64,000 bases of DNA from Crocinitomicaceae bacterium (GTDB lineage Bacteria > Bacteroidota > Bacteroidia > Flavobacteriales_D > Sanyastnellaceae), in the NCBI GenBank assembly GCA_002722795.1, contig PBMY01000030.1, forward strand, positions 1 to 64,000. Direction: 5' to 3'. Within the stretch, counting starts at the first letter, position 1. Each line of letters begins with the position of its first letter. Below the pieces are notes generated by a model. It made no database searches, was not told the origin of the DNA, and was given only the letters and a program-made list of their open reading frames with translations. The position numbers were made by a program, and so were the translations under genes. This document shows positions 1-9,117 of the stretch, in pieces.

Positions 1-3000
1 ACACGTACGTTCACAGCTACTGACGACTGTGGTAACGCTACTACTGCTACTCAGACGATTACTATTGTAGATACTACAGCACCGGAGTTCACATTTGTCC
101 CATCTGATTACACTGCAGAGTGCAGTGACGAGCATCCAATGGATATGGCTTTAGCTACAGACAACTGTGGTGAGGTAGTGATTACTGTTGACGAGGCAAC
201 TACTGCCGGTTCATGTGCTGGCGACTACGTCATCACACGTACGTTCACAGCTACTGACGACTGTGGTAACGCTACTACTGCTACTCAAACAATAAACATC
301 GTAGATACAACTGGCCCAATTATTACAATGCCAGAAGATTATGAAGTTGATTGTGAGTTAGAATTATACTACGACGAACCAACAGCGGGTGATGCTTGTA
401 GTGAAATAGTTGAATTTGAACTGTCTTTAATTGACACAATAATAAATCCAGATATTGATGGAGGATATTGGATACACAGAGAGTATACTGCAATTGACGA
501 ATGTGGCAATACTACTATGGAAACTCAAATAATAACAGTAAACGGAAGTGTTGCTGAGGGTGATTGTGACTGTGATGGAAATGTTCTAGATGCATTAGGA
601 ATTTGTGGAGGCGACTGTGTGGCCGACTCAGACAATGATGGAATTTGTGACATCGATGAAGTCTTCGGTTGTGATATTGAGGGGGCTTGTAACTACAATC
701 CTGAGGCAACTCAAAACGACGGATCATGTTATTTCGCAGAAGATGGATATGATTGTGAGGGCAACTGTCTCGAGGACACAGATGGAGATGGAGTCTGTGA
801 TGAATATGAGGTGTTGGGATGTACTGATCCAACAAACCCTGGATATAATCCAAATGCAACTGAGGAAGATGGTTCTTGTTTAGTTGGTGGTTGTGTGTTC
901 TCTTTCGCTTGTAACTACGATCCAGAAGCTGATTACCAATTACCAGGAGCTTGTGACTTTACAACATGTCAGGGCTGTACAGATCCTCTTGCATGTAACT
1001 ATGAACCAGATGCTACTCTTGAAGATGGATCTTGTTTACTTCCACAAGTTGGATATGATTGTAATGGAGACTGTTTATGTGACGAAGATGGAGATGGTAT
1101 ATGTTGTGAATTTGAAATTTATGGTTGTACAGATCCAAACAACCCAAGCTATAACCCAGCTGCTACTGAAGATGATGGAAGCTGTATTGTAGGAGGTTGT
1201 GGATTACCATTTGCATGTAACTACGATCCAAATGCTGATTACACAATAATTGCAATGTGTGACTTTACAAGTTGTCAAGGTTGTACTGACCCAAATGCGT
1301 GTAACTACGATCTAGATGCAACTATTAACAACAACACTTGTGAATACGCTGAGGATGGATATGATTGTAATGGAGACTGTTTATGTGACGAAGATGGAGA
1401 TGGTATATGTTGTGAATTTGAAATCTACGGTTGTACTGACCCATCTAATCCTGGATATAACCCAGATGCAACTGAAGATGATGGCTCATGTTTAGAAGGT
1501 GGTTGTACTATACCATTTGCATGTAACTATGATCCCAATTCTGATTACTTAGATGTAGCATCATGTGATTTTTCATCATGTGTTGGTTGTACTGACCCGG
1601 AGGCATGTAACTATGATTCAGATGCAATTCTTTCTAATAATGTTCTTTGTTTGTATGCAGAAAACCAATACCTAGATTGTGATGGAAATTGTATCAATGA
1701 TACTGATGGGGACGGTATTTGTGATCCATTCGAGGTATATGGTTGTACTGACTCAGAAGCTACAAATTATAACCCAGAAGCAACTGAGGAAAATGGCACT
1801 TGTTTATATGAGTTAGTTGGTGGATGTACATTACCATTTGCATGTAACTATAACCCTGAAGCAGATTACTACGATGGATCTTGTGACTTCTCATGTCTAT
1901 TTGGTATGCCAATTGGTGGTCCTTGTGCAGATCCTTTAGCATGTAACTTCGGTGAAGACGAGCCATGTGAATACTTTGATGAAGATGGTGAGCTATGTGC
2001 ACAAGGTGGTTGTACTACAACAACAGCGTGTAATTATGATCCAGAAGCAGATTTCAATGATGGTACATGTGATTTCATTTCATGTATTGGATGTATGAAC
2101 CCATTTGCTTGCGACTTCGATCCAAGCGCTTTAATTGCCGGAACTTGTGAAGATTTCACTTCTTGTGTAGGATGTATGGATGATACTGCAGACAACTATG
2201 ATCCAGAAGCAACAATTGATGGACCATGTATTTTCTATGGTTGTACAATTATTGGAGCATGTAATTATGACACTCAAGCAAATGCAGATGATGGAAGCTG
2301 TGAGTTTGAAAGCTGTACGGGATGTATGAATGAGTTTGCGTGTGATTTCGATCCAAACGCACTCTACCCAGGAACTTGTGATGAATTTCCAGATCCTGGA
2401 TATAATTGTGATGGTGTTTGTCTAGAAGATGAAGATGGTGATGGAGTGTGTGATGGAGATGAAATTCTTGGATGTGATAATCCTCTAGCTGACAATTACG
2501 ATCCTGAGGCTACTGATAACAATGGAAGTTGCATCTTTAATGTAGAGGGATGTACAGATCCTCTTGCATGTAACTACGACCCGATTGCGAACATTGAAGA
2601 TGGTAGTTGCGAGTTTGAAAGTTGTATTGGATGTCTGTCTGTTTTAGCTTGTAACTATGATCCGACCGCTTTATACCAAGGAGAATGTGATTGGCCTGAA
2701 GAAGGTTTAGACTGTGCAGGCAACTGTTTAGAAGATGCTGACGGGGATGGTGTATGCGACGATGATGAAGTAGATGGTTGCACAGATGAAACAGCTATAA
2801 ACTACGATGCAGATGCAACTGAAGATGATGGAACATGTATCGCTAGCATATTTGGTTGTATGGAGATAGGATATTGTAACTATAATCCAGAGGCTAACGT
2901 AGAAGATGGTACTTGTGAAATAGAAAGTTGTACCGGTTGTATGGAGCCAAATGCATGTAACTACGACGCTGATGCTATTTACTCAGGAACTTGCATCTAC

Positions 3001-3906
3001 GAAAATCCAGGATATAATTGTGAAGGCGTGTGCTTGAATGATGCAGATGCAGATGGAGTTTGTGATGAGTTTGAAGAATATGGTTGCACTGATTCTGAAG
3101 CTTGCAACTACGATGCAGATGCAACCGAGGATGATGGCTCATGTAGTTTTGTTGACATTAGCATCTACAACTGTAATGGCTCTTGCATCAATGACAGCGA
3201 TGGCGATGGTGTATGTGACGAGGAAGAGGTGCATGGTTGTGATGACCTATGTGCTTGCAACTATGACACTGATGTAACTGAAAATGATAGCTCTTGTGTA
3301 TTCGAAGGTTGTTCGGGCTGTACTTATGATAATGCAGTGAACTACGATGAGAATGCTTTATTCGATGATGGTAGTTGTCTATATGAAGGATGTACAGACC
3401 CATTGTATGCTAATTATAATCATTTTGCCACAACACAAGGTGATGCTATATGTACAAACTCGCCATTGAACGCTGACTTTACTGGTGATGGTGTTGTACA
3501 GTCTGATGATCTTCTACAATTCTTAGTTATTTACTCTTCATCAGCACCTGACTTTAATGGTCAAGAATGGGCTCAGGATGCGTGTGATATAACACCATAT
3601 GAAGAAGAAGTGCTACTTGAAGGAGCAGGATTCGCAGAAGGAGATCCTTCAGCAGACTGTTATGTTAACGAAGGGTGTATGTATGAAGCCGCGCTGAACT
3701 ATGATCCAGCAGCAGAAAGTGATGCAGGATTCTGTGTATTCCCCGGATGTACAGATGAAAACGCTGTTAACTATAACTCAATTTCGAATGTTGATGATGG
3801 AACATGTAAGTACCAAACTTGTCCTGACTTCGACAATAACGGATTGATTCAGGCTAACGACTTACTTGATTTCTTGACTACTTGGGGTACTATTTACCCA
3901 GGCTAG
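1..3906 (+). CDS. giant Cys-rich repeat surface protein, 5'-truncated
   Basis: The frame is open from the first base, so the N-terminus is missing; 1301 codons remain. Residues 1-200 carry HYR/Ig-like repeats (TATDDCGNAT, VDTT.P). From about residue 220 there are about 30 Cys-rich units of the GCTDPxACNYDP ... DDGSC type, common in marine Bacteroidota surface proteins. They are interleaved with calcium-loop motifs of thrombospondin type 3 style (DxDGDGVCDxxE). Two dockerin-like EF-hand stretches lie near the C-terminus (DFTGDGVVQSDDLLQFL at about residue 1160 and DFDNNGLIQANDLLDFL at about 1277). No catalytic domain and no classical type IX sorting domain are visible. A secreted, calcium-binding adhesin or structural role is inference. 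A terminator follows within 20 bp of the stop. Confidence 0.9.
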   Translation, partial: TRTFTATDDCGNATTATQTITIVDTTAPEFTFVPSDYTAECSDEHPMDMALATDNCGEVVITVDEATTAGSCAGDYVITRTFTATDDCGNATTATQTINIVDTTGPIITMPEDYEVDCELELYYDEPTAGDACSEIVEFELSLIDTIINPDIDGGYWIHREYTAIDECGNTTMETQIITVNGSVAEGDCDCDGNVLDALGICGGDCVADSDNDGICDIDEVFGCDIEGACNYNPEATQNDGSCYFAEDGYDCEGNCLEDTDGDGVCDEYEVLGCTDPTNPGYNPNATEEDGSCLVGGCVFSFACNYDPEADYQLPGACDFTTCQGCTDPLACNYEPDATLEDGSCLLPQVGYDCNGDCLCDEDGDGICCEFEIYGCTDPNNPSYNPAATEDDGSCIVGGCGLPFACNYDPNADYTIIAMCDFTSCQGCTDPNACNYDLDATINNNTCEYAEDGYDCNGDCLCDEDGDGICCEFEIYGCTDPSNPGYNPDATEDDGSCLEGGCTIPFACNYDPNSDYLDVASCDFSSCVGCTDPEACNYDSDAILSNNVLCLYAENQYLDCDGNCINDTDGDGICDPFEVYGCTDSEATNYNPEATEENGTCLYELVGGCTLPFACNYNPEADYYDGSCDFSCLFGMPIGGPCADPLACNFGEDEPCEYFDEDGELCAQGGCTTTTACNYDPEADFNDGTCDFISCIGCMNPFACDFDPSALIAGTCEDFTSCVGCMDDTADNYDPEATIDGPCIFYGCTIIGACNYDTQANADDGSCEFESCTGCMNEFACDFDPNALYPGTCDEFPDPGYNCDGVCLEDEDGDGVCDGDEILGCDNPLADNYDPEATDNNGSCIFNVEGCTDPLACNYDPIANIEDGSCEFESCIGCLSVLACNYDPTALYQGECDWPEEGLDCAGNCLEDADGDGVCDDDEVDGCTDETAINYDADATEDDGTCIASIFGCMEIGYCNYNPEANVEDGTCEIESCTGCMEPNACNYDADAIYSGTCIYENPGYNCEGVCLNDADADGVCDEFEEYGCTDSEACNYDADATEDDGSCSFVDISIYNCNGSCINDSDGDGVCDEEEVHGCDDLCACNYDTDVTENDSSCVFEGCSGCTYDNAVNYDENALFDDGSCLYEGCTDPLYANYNHFATTQGDAICTNSPLNADFTGDGVVQSDDLLQFLVIYSSSAPDFNGQEWAQDACDITPYEEEVLLEGAGFAEGDPSADCYVNEGCMYEAALNYDPAAESDAGFCVFPGCTDENAVNYNSISNVDDGTCKYQTCPDFDNNGLIQANDLLDFLTTWGTIYPG

Positions 3907-3921
3907 AAAAAATGACTCATT

Positions 3922-3956
3922 GAAAAGGGCTCCACTTATTGAGTGGGGCTTTTTTT
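3922..3956 (+). terminator. rho-independent terminator after the giant repeat gene
   Basis: The inverted repeat GGCTCCACT / AGTGGGGCT has a 5-base loop and some G-T wobble pairs, and it is followed by a run of seven T. It begins 16 bp after the stop codon at 3906. Confidence 0.8.
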
Positions 3957-3963
3957 AATTTAG

Positions 3964-3971
3964 TACTTTTG
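3964..3971 (+). promoter_or_regulatory. -7 promoter box for tatA
   Basis: TACTTTTG is a perfect match to the Bacteroidota -7 consensus TAnnTTTG. It lies 24 bp before the tatA ATG and directly after the upstream terminator. No clear -33 TTTG is visible. Confidence 0.55.
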
Positions 3972-3995
3972 CGTGAATCTCTGAAAGTTAGAAGA

Positions 3996-4223
3996 ATGGG
4001 AGCGACTGAAATTGTTTTTGTCTTTGTGATATACCTCTTGTTCTTTGGGGCCAAAGGTATACCGTCACTTGCTAAAACTTTAGGCGAAGGCGTTAGACAT
4101 TTCAGAAGCGCTACCGACGAAATCCAAAGAGAGATTTTGGACACTGGAAATAAGATTAAGACAGACTTTAGAGAGGTGAAAAAGCAGGATAGCAACTTAG
4201 CTGATAAAGCAAATGAAGAATGA
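3996..4223 (+). CDS. tatA: TatA/Hcf106-family twin-arginine translocase subunit
   Basis: A 75-residue protein with one N-terminal membrane helix (EIVFVFVIYLLFFGAKGIP), then the family's amphipathic helix with the FG..IP.LA..LG motif and DEIQREI. It forms the protein-conducting element of the Tat pathway for folded proteins. I chose the ATG at 3996. An upstream TTG at 3939 lies inside the terminator hairpin and upstream of the promoter box, so it cannot be the start. No TatC is visible in the window. TatA and TatB cannot be separated with certainty; the short tail favours TatA. The stop overlaps the next small ORF by 4 bases (ATGA). Confidence 0.9.
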   Translation: MGATEIVFVFVIYLLFFGAKGIPSLAKTLGEGVRHFRSATDEIQREILDTGNKIKTDFREVKKQDSNLADKANEE

Positions 4224-4357
4224 TAGCAATTATTTTTTGGCTAGCAATTTTTTCAATTGGAATATCATTTCTTGAATGGTTTGCATCTTTGCATGAAGTG
4301 TGGAATGATTTAAAAGGAAGGTCTGTTGATAATGTGTCATTTATCACGTTAGTATAA
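4220..4357 (+). CDS. small hydrophobic ORF coupled to tatA
   Basis: A 45-codon ORF starting at the ATG that overlaps the tatA stop (ATGA). The N-terminal part is hydrophobic and looks like one membrane segment ([17 protein letters not shown]), followed by a polar stretch (HEVWNDLKG). The overlap suggests translational coupling, which is the main reason to believe it is expressed. I do not recognise a family. It could be a Tat-associated membrane micropeptide or a chance ORF. Confidence 0.4.
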   Translation: MIAIIFWLAIFSIGISFLEWFASLHEVWNDLKGRSVDNVSFITLV

Positions 4358-4361
4358 TAAG

Positions 4362-4369
4362 TAACTTTG
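4362..4369 (+). promoter_or_regulatory. -7 promoter box for panB
   Basis: TAACTTTG matches TAnnTTTG exactly and ends only 5 bases before the panB ATG. Transcription would start at or next to the start codon, giving a nearly leaderless mRNA. Confidence 0.55.
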
Positions 4370-4374
4370 CAGGC

Positions 4375-5190
4375 ATGAGTGTACACAAAGATGCTAAGCG
4401 TATTACTACTCAAGTGGTATACGAAATGAAGCAAAACGGAGAGAAGATTTCTATGTTGACTGCATATGATTACACGATGGCCAAAATCGTTGATCAGGCT
4501 GGTATAGATATCATTCTTGTTGGCGATAGTGCTTCGAATGTGATGGCAGGCCACGAGACTACTCTGCCCATTACTTTAAACCAAATGATATACCATGCAC
4601 AGGCAGTAGTTCGTGCTGCTAAAAGAGCATTGGTAGTAGTGGATCTACCATTCGGAACATATCAAGGTAATTCCAAAGAAGCTCTTAATAGTGCTATTCG
4701 CATTATGAAGGAAAGTGGTGCTCATGCTGTGAAACTCGAAGGTGGGCGTGAAATTCGAGAATCTATTGAAAGAATTCTCTCTGCAGGAATTCCTGTTATG
4801 GGTCATTTGGGATTGACTCCACAGTCAATATATAAATTTGGAACATACACAGTAAGAGCAAAGGAAGAAGTAGAAGCTCAAGTATTAAGAGAGGATGCTA
4901 AAATGTTAAGTGATATAGGATGTTTTTCAGTTGTTTTTGAGAAGATTCCAGCACAATTAGCTGCAGAAGTGACTTCATCAATGGATTGTCCAACAATAGG
5001 AATTGGCGCAGGAGCAGATTGCAATGGACAAGTCCTTGTTCTTCACGACATGCTAGGAATTACACAAGAATTTTCACCTAGATTTTTAAGAAGGTATTCA
5101 AACCTAGGTGAGCAGATGCTAGGTGCGATTAAGAATTACGTTCAAGACGTAAGAGCTTCAGATTTCCCATCAAAAGACGAGCAATATTAA
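4375..5190 (+). CDS. panB: 3-methyl-2-oxobutanoate hydroxymethyltransferase
   Basis: Ketopantoate hydroxymethyltransferase, the first committed step of pantothenate (CoA) synthesis, which transfers a hydroxymethyl group from methylene-tetrahydrofolate to 2-oxoisovalerate. At 271 residues it is the normal family length. Family blocks are visible in order: [64 protein letters not shown] and [18 protein letters not shown]. The metal- and substrate-binding Asp, Glu and His positions are present. Cytoplasmic. The pseudouridine synthase follows closely and may be cotranscribed. Confidence 0.96.
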   Translation: MSVHKDAKRITTQVVYEMKQNGEKISMLTAYDYTMAKIVDQAGIDIILVGDSASNVMAGHETTLPITLNQMIYHAQAVVRAAKRALVVVDLPFGTYQGNSKEALNSAIRIMKESGAHAVKLEGGREIRESIERILSAGIPVMGHLGLTPQSIYKFGTYTVRAKEEVEAQVLREDAKMLSDIGCFSVVFEKIPAQLAAEVTSSMDCPTIGIGAGADCNGQVLVLHDMLGITQEFSPRFLRRYSNLGEQMLGAIKNYVQDVRASDFPSKDEQY

Positions 5191-5248
5191 GGTGAAGGCT
5201 TCAGATGCATCTAAAAAGTTTCTGAGGCAACCAAAGAAGCCAATCGTA

Positions 5249-5953
5249 ATGAGTACGGCTTCTAACCTACAAGTTCTTTACGAGGATAATCACATTATTG
5301 CTGTAAATAAAAGAAGCAGTGATATTGTGCAAGGAGATGGCAAAGGCGATAAAAGTCTATGCGAGGTGGTAGCCGAATACTTAACAAAAAAATACAACAA
5401 GCCTGGCAAAGCCTTTATCGGAACAGTTCATAGACTCGATAGACCAGTGAGCGGTGTCATTCTGTATGCCAAAACTTCAAAGGCACTGTCAAGATTAACT
5501 ACAATGTTTAGACATAGAGAAGTCCAAAAAACATATTGGGCAGTAGTTAAACCTGATATCGATCCAGCAGAAGGACACGTTTTGAACTACCTAAAAAAAA
5601 ATTCGAAGCAAAATAAAAGTTATGCATACATCAATCCAGGTAAAGAAAGGAAGGAGGCTGACCTCATTTACAAAAAGGTTGGAGAGGGAGATCACTACTC
5701 ATTTGTAGAGATTATGCCAAAATCTGGGAGACATCATCAGATTCGTGTTACCCTGTCTTGGTTAGGCTCACCTATTAAAGGTGATGTAAAGTATGGAGCC
5801 CGAAGAACAAACGATAATGCATCAATCCATTTACATGCTCGAAGGATAGATTTTGTTCATCCAGTTAAGAAAGAAACTATGACAATTATTGCTCCTCCAC
5901 AAGAGGATCCATTATGGGATAAATTCTTGTCAATAGACTTAAACCGTAGGTGA
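5249..5953 (+). CDS. RluA-family RNA pseudouridine synthase
   Basis: Isomerises specific uridines in rRNA or tRNA to pseudouridine. The RluA signature is present: GTVHRLDRPVSGVILYAKT, with the catalytic Asp in HRLDRP, then SGRHHQIRVTLSWLG. No S4 domain is visible at the N-terminus, so it is a short-form member and the target site cannot be named. I prefer the ATG at 5249, just before LQVLYEDNHIIAVNK, which is where homologues usually begin. An in-frame GTG at 5192 would add 19 basic residues of unclear value. Confidence 0.9.
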   Translation: MSTASNLQVLYEDNHIIAVNKRSSDIVQGDGKGDKSLCEVVAEYLTKKYNKPGKAFIGTVHRLDRPVSGVILYAKTSKALSRLTTMFRHREVQKTYWAVVKPDIDPAEGHVLNYLKKNSKQNKSYAYINPGKERKEADLIYKKVGEGDHYSFVEIMPKSGRHHQIRVTLSWLGSPIKGDVKYGARRTNDNASIHLHARRIDFVHPVKKETMTIIAPPQEDPLWDKFLSIDLNRR

Positions 5954-5960
5954 GATATTT

Positions 5961-5968
5961 TAACTTTG
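5961..5968 (+). promoter_or_regulatory. -7 promoter box for trxB
   Basis: TAACTTTG is a perfect TAnnTTTG match, 35 bp before the trxB start. It is followed by an A-rich leader typical of Bacteroidota translation initiation regions. Confidence 0.5.
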
Positions 5969-6003
5969 AATTCTAATAAAAAAGAAAAAGAAATCAACGA
6001 ATT

Positions 6004-6963
6004 ATGAGTTCACCTGAATTAGTGAATTGCCTAATTATAGGTTCAGGCCCGGCAGGGTTTACTGCAGCAATCTATGCTGCTCGTGCAGACATGAAACCAG
6101 TGCTATACCAAGGCGCACAGCCTGGTGGTCAGCTTATGGAAACTACTGATGTAGACAACTTCCCAGGCTATCCTGAGGGAATAAATGGCCCTCAAATGAT
6201 GATGGATCTTGAAAATCAAGCTAAGAGATTTGACACTGATGTTAGGTCAGGTTGGGTTACTAAGGTTGACTTTTCTGGCGACATACATAAGGTTTGGGTT
6301 GGTGAAGGGGATTCTGCCTCAGAAATTCATGCTAAAACTGTAATCATTTCTACAGGTGCTTCTGCAAAGTGGCTTGGATTAGAAAGTGAAATTCGCCTTA
6401 GAGACATTGGTGGAGGTGTTAGTGCATGTGCCGTTTGCGATGGATTTTTCTACAGAGGCCAAGACGTAGTAATTGTTGGCGCAGGTGATTCAGCCTGTGA
6501 AGAAGCTTCATATCTAGCTAAACTTTGTAATAAGGTTACCATGCTTGTACGTCGTGACGAAATGAGAGCTTCTAAAGCTATGCAGTATAGGGTTAAAGGG
6601 ATCGATAATATTGAAATTCTTTACAATACTGAAACAGTTGAAGTAATTGGTGATGAAGCAGTAGAAGCCGTAAAGGTTAAAAACAATATAACTGGAGATG
6701 AAACTGATTTGATTGCAACTGGCTTCTTTGTTGCAATTGGTCACACACCTAATACTCTGATTTTCAAAGACTTCCTTGAACTTGATGATCAAGGCTACAT
6801 AGTCCAAACACACCCAGGAACTTCTCTCACTAACATAGAAGGTGTTTTCTGGAGCGGTGATTGTGCTGATAAAATCTACAAACAAGCTGTGACTGCTGCT
6901 GGGTCAGGTTGCATGGCAGCTCTTGACGCTGAGAGATACTTAGCTGCTAAAGGGGATCACTAA
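6004..6963 (+). CDS. trxB: thioredoxin-disulfide reductase
   Basis: A 319-residue FAD/NADPH flavoenzyme that reduces thioredoxin in the cytoplasm. The N-terminal FAD-binding GSGPAGFTAAIYAARA, the redox-active CAVC in SACAVCDGFFYRG, the NADPH-binding GAGDSACEEA and the C-terminal GVFWSGDCAD are all present in the usual order. Length matches the low-molecular-weight class. It ends 2 bases before the next gene, suggesting cotranscription. Confidence 0.96.
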   Translation: MSSPELVNCLIIGSGPAGFTAAIYAARADMKPVLYQGAQPGGQLMETTDVDNFPGYPEGINGPQMMMDLENQAKRFDTDVRSGWVTKVDFSGDIHKVWVGEGDSASEIHAKTVIISTGASAKWLGLESEIRLRDIGGGVSACAVCDGFFYRGQDVVIVGAGDSACEEASYLAKLCNKVTMLVRRDEMRASKAMQYRVKGIDNIEILYNTETVEVIGDEAVEAVKVKNNITGDETDLIATGFFVAIGHTPNTLIFKDFLELDDQGYIVQTHPGTSLTNIEGVFWSGDCADKIYKQAVTAAGSGCMAALDAERYLAAKGDH

Positions 6964-6965
6964 AA

Positions 6966-7697
6966 ATGACTTTTAAAAAGGAACAATATCCGAGAATGAC
7001 TCTCGTGATGCTGTGTCTTTTTTCTATACTACTAATTAGTTTTAGTTCTTTAATTAGAAATAATAATTCTTATACAAAAGACGAATTACTTGGAAAAATC
7101 AATCCGGCCTCAGATCCTAATTTCTCTGAGATTCCTTCGAAATGCTGCATACGTTCGGGTATGTATCTTAGAATTGAAGTTCTTGACGCATTTTTAGAAT
7201 TGTATAAAAATGCAGAGGACGAAAACATAAAACTAGTTGTCATTTCTGCAACTCGTCCTTTTCATCATCAAAAATCAATTTGGGATAAGAAATGGGAACG
7301 TTCACAATACATGGGTTGGCAGGATTTTGAAAAGGCTAGAGATATTTTAAAATACAGCTCAATGCCAGGCACCTCACGTCATCATTGGGGTACTGATTTG
7401 GACTTAAACGCTTTAGAAAATTCCTATTTTGAAACTAAAGAGGGTAACAATGTTTACGATTTTCTAGAAAGATGTGGTGGCGAATTAGGATTTGCACAAG
7501 TTTATACGTCAAAATCAAATGGCCGAACAGGGTATGAGGAAGAAAAATGGCATTGGTCATATATGCCCGTATCATCAGTAATGCTTGAAGAATACAACGA
7601 ATTAATCACTACAAAAGACATTGATGGATTTAACGGATCTGCCATAGTAGATAGCATTCAAATAATTGCCAATTTTGTAAACGGAATCACAAAATAA
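6966..7697 (+). CDS. M15-family D-Ala-D-Ala carboxypeptidase-like peptidase
   Basis: A VanY/DacB-type zinc peptidase, expected to trim peptidoglycan stem peptides. Residues 11-30 form an N-terminal membrane anchor. The zinc-site motif SRHHWGTDLD lies at residues 137-146 (His139, Asp146) and the second site EEKWHWSY at 192-199 (His196). SATRPF at 94-99 matches the SxxR region. The enzyme is anchored on the outer face of the inner membrane. It follows trxB by 2 bp and is probably in the same transcript. Confidence 0.88.
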   Translation: MTFKKEQYPRMTLVMLCLFSILLISFSSLIRNNNSYTKDELLGKINPASDPNFSEIPSKCCIRSGMYLRIEVLDAFLELYKNAEDENIKLVVISATRPFHHQKSIWDKKWERSQYMGWQDFEKARDILKYSSMPGTSRHHWGTDLDLNALENSYFETKEGNNVYDFLERCGGELGFAQVYTSKSNGRTGYEEEKWHWSYMPVSSVMLEEYNELITTKDIDGFNGSAIVDSIQIIANFVNGITK

Positions 7698-7739
7698 TAT
7701 TTTGTTTATTTTGTTTATTTCGAATATTTTGTTTATTTT
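7696..7739 (+). repeat. AT-rich direct repeats upstream of the HTH gene
   Basis: A 17-base unit, AATATTTTGTTTATTTT, occurs perfectly at 7696-7712 and again at 7723-7739. A further partial GTTTATTT lies between them. The block fills the 62-bp gap before the HTH protein. It could be an operator for autoregulation or a promoter region. No inverted symmetry is obvious. Confidence 0.6.
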
Positions 7740-7759
7740 ATTAGGCAAAACCAAAAAAA

Positions 7760-8122
7760 ATGGCTAGAAATCCAAGAAATAGAGAACGTGCTCTTGCAAC
7801 AGAGTCCTTGAAGTTTTTAAGTCTCTACTGCCCTGCTCTATTGAAAGAAAAAAAGAATGGTGTACTCAACATAACAATCGAAGAAGAAGCTATTTCCATT
7901 TCTATCCCTAGGGAATCATTCAATAGTTTAATTAGAACGCTTGAAAATATAGCACAAGGAAGTGGAGGGACACTAACAACCCAACAAGTAGCAGATAGAC
8001 TAAATGTAAGCAGACCTTACGTTGTTAAACTTCTCGAAAGTGGCATAATTGCACATGTAAAAGTCGGAAGACACAGAAGAGTTAAATTGAGTGATTTACT
8101 CGCGTACGAGAGGAGTTTATGA
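7760..8122 (+). CDS. excisionase-type helix-turn-helix DNA-binding protein
   Basis: A 120-residue protein. Residues 71-120 form an excisionase/MerR-like winged HTH (TLTTQQVADRLNVSRPYVVKLLE, then GRHRRVKLSDLLAYE). The N-terminal 65 residues resemble the regulatory half of antitoxins usually paired with PIN-domain toxins. That family link is my recollection of architecture and was not tested. No PIN toxin follows. The stop overlaps the start of an EamA transporter by 4 bases (ATGA). AT-rich direct repeats upstream could be its binding sites. Confidence 0.82.
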   Translation: MARNPRNRERALATESLKFLSLYCPALLKEKKNGVLNITIEEEAISISIPRESFNSLIRTLENIAQGSGGTLTTQQVADRLNVSRPYVVKLLESGIIAHVKVGRHRRVKLSDLLAYERSL

Positions 8123-8991
8123 ACGAAACTATAAAGTGCCACATCCTACTGCATTCAGTAGTTGCAATATTTGGATTTACAGGAATCCTTGGAAAGTTGA
8201 TATCAATTGATGCAACTCCATTAGTATTCTGGCGCACAACAATTGGTGGTTTGGTCATCCTAATATGGCTAGCATTAAGAAAAAAGATAACTAAGAAGTC
8301 CCGCTCAACCACAATAAAGATGGCAGGAGTAGGACTATTAGTGGCAGCGCATTGGATACTATTTTTTGCTTCAATCAAAGCAAGCACAGTCAGTGTCGCA
8401 TTGGTCATGGTTGCAACAACACCAATGTTTGTTGGTCTCATCGAACCCGTTGCATTTAAAAGAAAACTAGATTGGCGAGAACTACTTGTATCAGCTATAG
8501 TAATAGCCGGAGTGAGCACAATTTTTAATATCAGCACTCAGCATCACACGGGAATGGTTTTGGGCTTAGCCTCTGCATTTTTAGCAGGTTTATTCGCAAC
8601 ATTTAATGGCGTCCTAGTCAAAACCTATGATGCAAGTAATATTACTATGGTTGAGCTTATCTCTGCAAGCATTGGCACCTCGATCATACTCGTTTGCACT
8701 GGCGGGTTTAATCAAGAATTATTCATCTTATCGGTAGCTGATTGGATTTGGATTAGTATTTTATCTGTAGTAGCAACATCATTTGCTTTTATTGTAAGCA
8801 CCTCTGTTATGAAGGTTCTAACACCTTTCACAACAGCAATAGCAATCAACCTTGAGCCAATATATGCCATCATTTTAGCAGTTATGTTCTTTGGTGAAGA
8901 AGAAGTTATGGGCGTGGAATTCTATTTTGGAGCATCACTAATTATTGGAGCTATAATCATAAACACACTCATAAACAGGGAAAAGAAATAA
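8119..8991 (+). CDS. EamA/DMT-family transporter
   Basis: A 290-residue membrane protein with about ten hydrophobic helices arranged as two EamA repeats. The first repeat starts GFTGILGKLISIDATPLVFWR and the second begins near residue 150. The C-terminal NLEPIYAIILAVMFFGE motif is typical of drug/metabolite exporters of the RhaT/YdcZ superfamily. The substrate is not predictable. It starts within the stop of the HTH gene, so translation is coupled. A DNA-binding protein in front of an exporter suggests a regulated efflux unit, by inference. Confidence 0.9.
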   Translation: MNETIKCHILLHSVVAIFGFTGILGKLISIDATPLVFWRTTIGGLVILIWLALRKKITKKSRSTTIKMAGVGLLVAAHWILFFASIKASTVSVALVMVATTPMFVGLIEPVAFKRKLDWRELLVSAIVIAGVSTIFNISTQHHTGMVLGLASAFLAGLFATFNGVLVKTYDASNITMVELISASIGTSIILVCTGGFNQELFILSVADWIWISILSVVATSFAFIVSTSVMKVLTPFTTAIAINLEPIYAIILAVMFFGEEEVMGVEFYFGASLIIGAIIINTLINREKK

Positions 8992-9117
8992 AGAATTTTA
9001 ATAAGAATTACTTAAGACTCTATGGAGCATATACAAAGCTCAGTATAACGTATTGAAAGAGCTTCAAACTCCTTATATTCATTCAGTATTATTAGTGCTA
9101 CATCAATCTACAAGAGA

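Noticed and set aside
700-3400. Tandem repeats as CRISPR or satellite DNA
   Set aside because: The frame is open throughout and the period follows protein units (GCTDP ... DDGSC).
3939-3995. N-terminal extension of tatA from TTG
   Set aside because: It overlaps the terminator stem and lies upstream of the -7 box at 3964.
7760-8991. Toxin-antitoxin pair
   Set aside because: The second gene is clearly a ten-helix EamA transporter, not a toxin.
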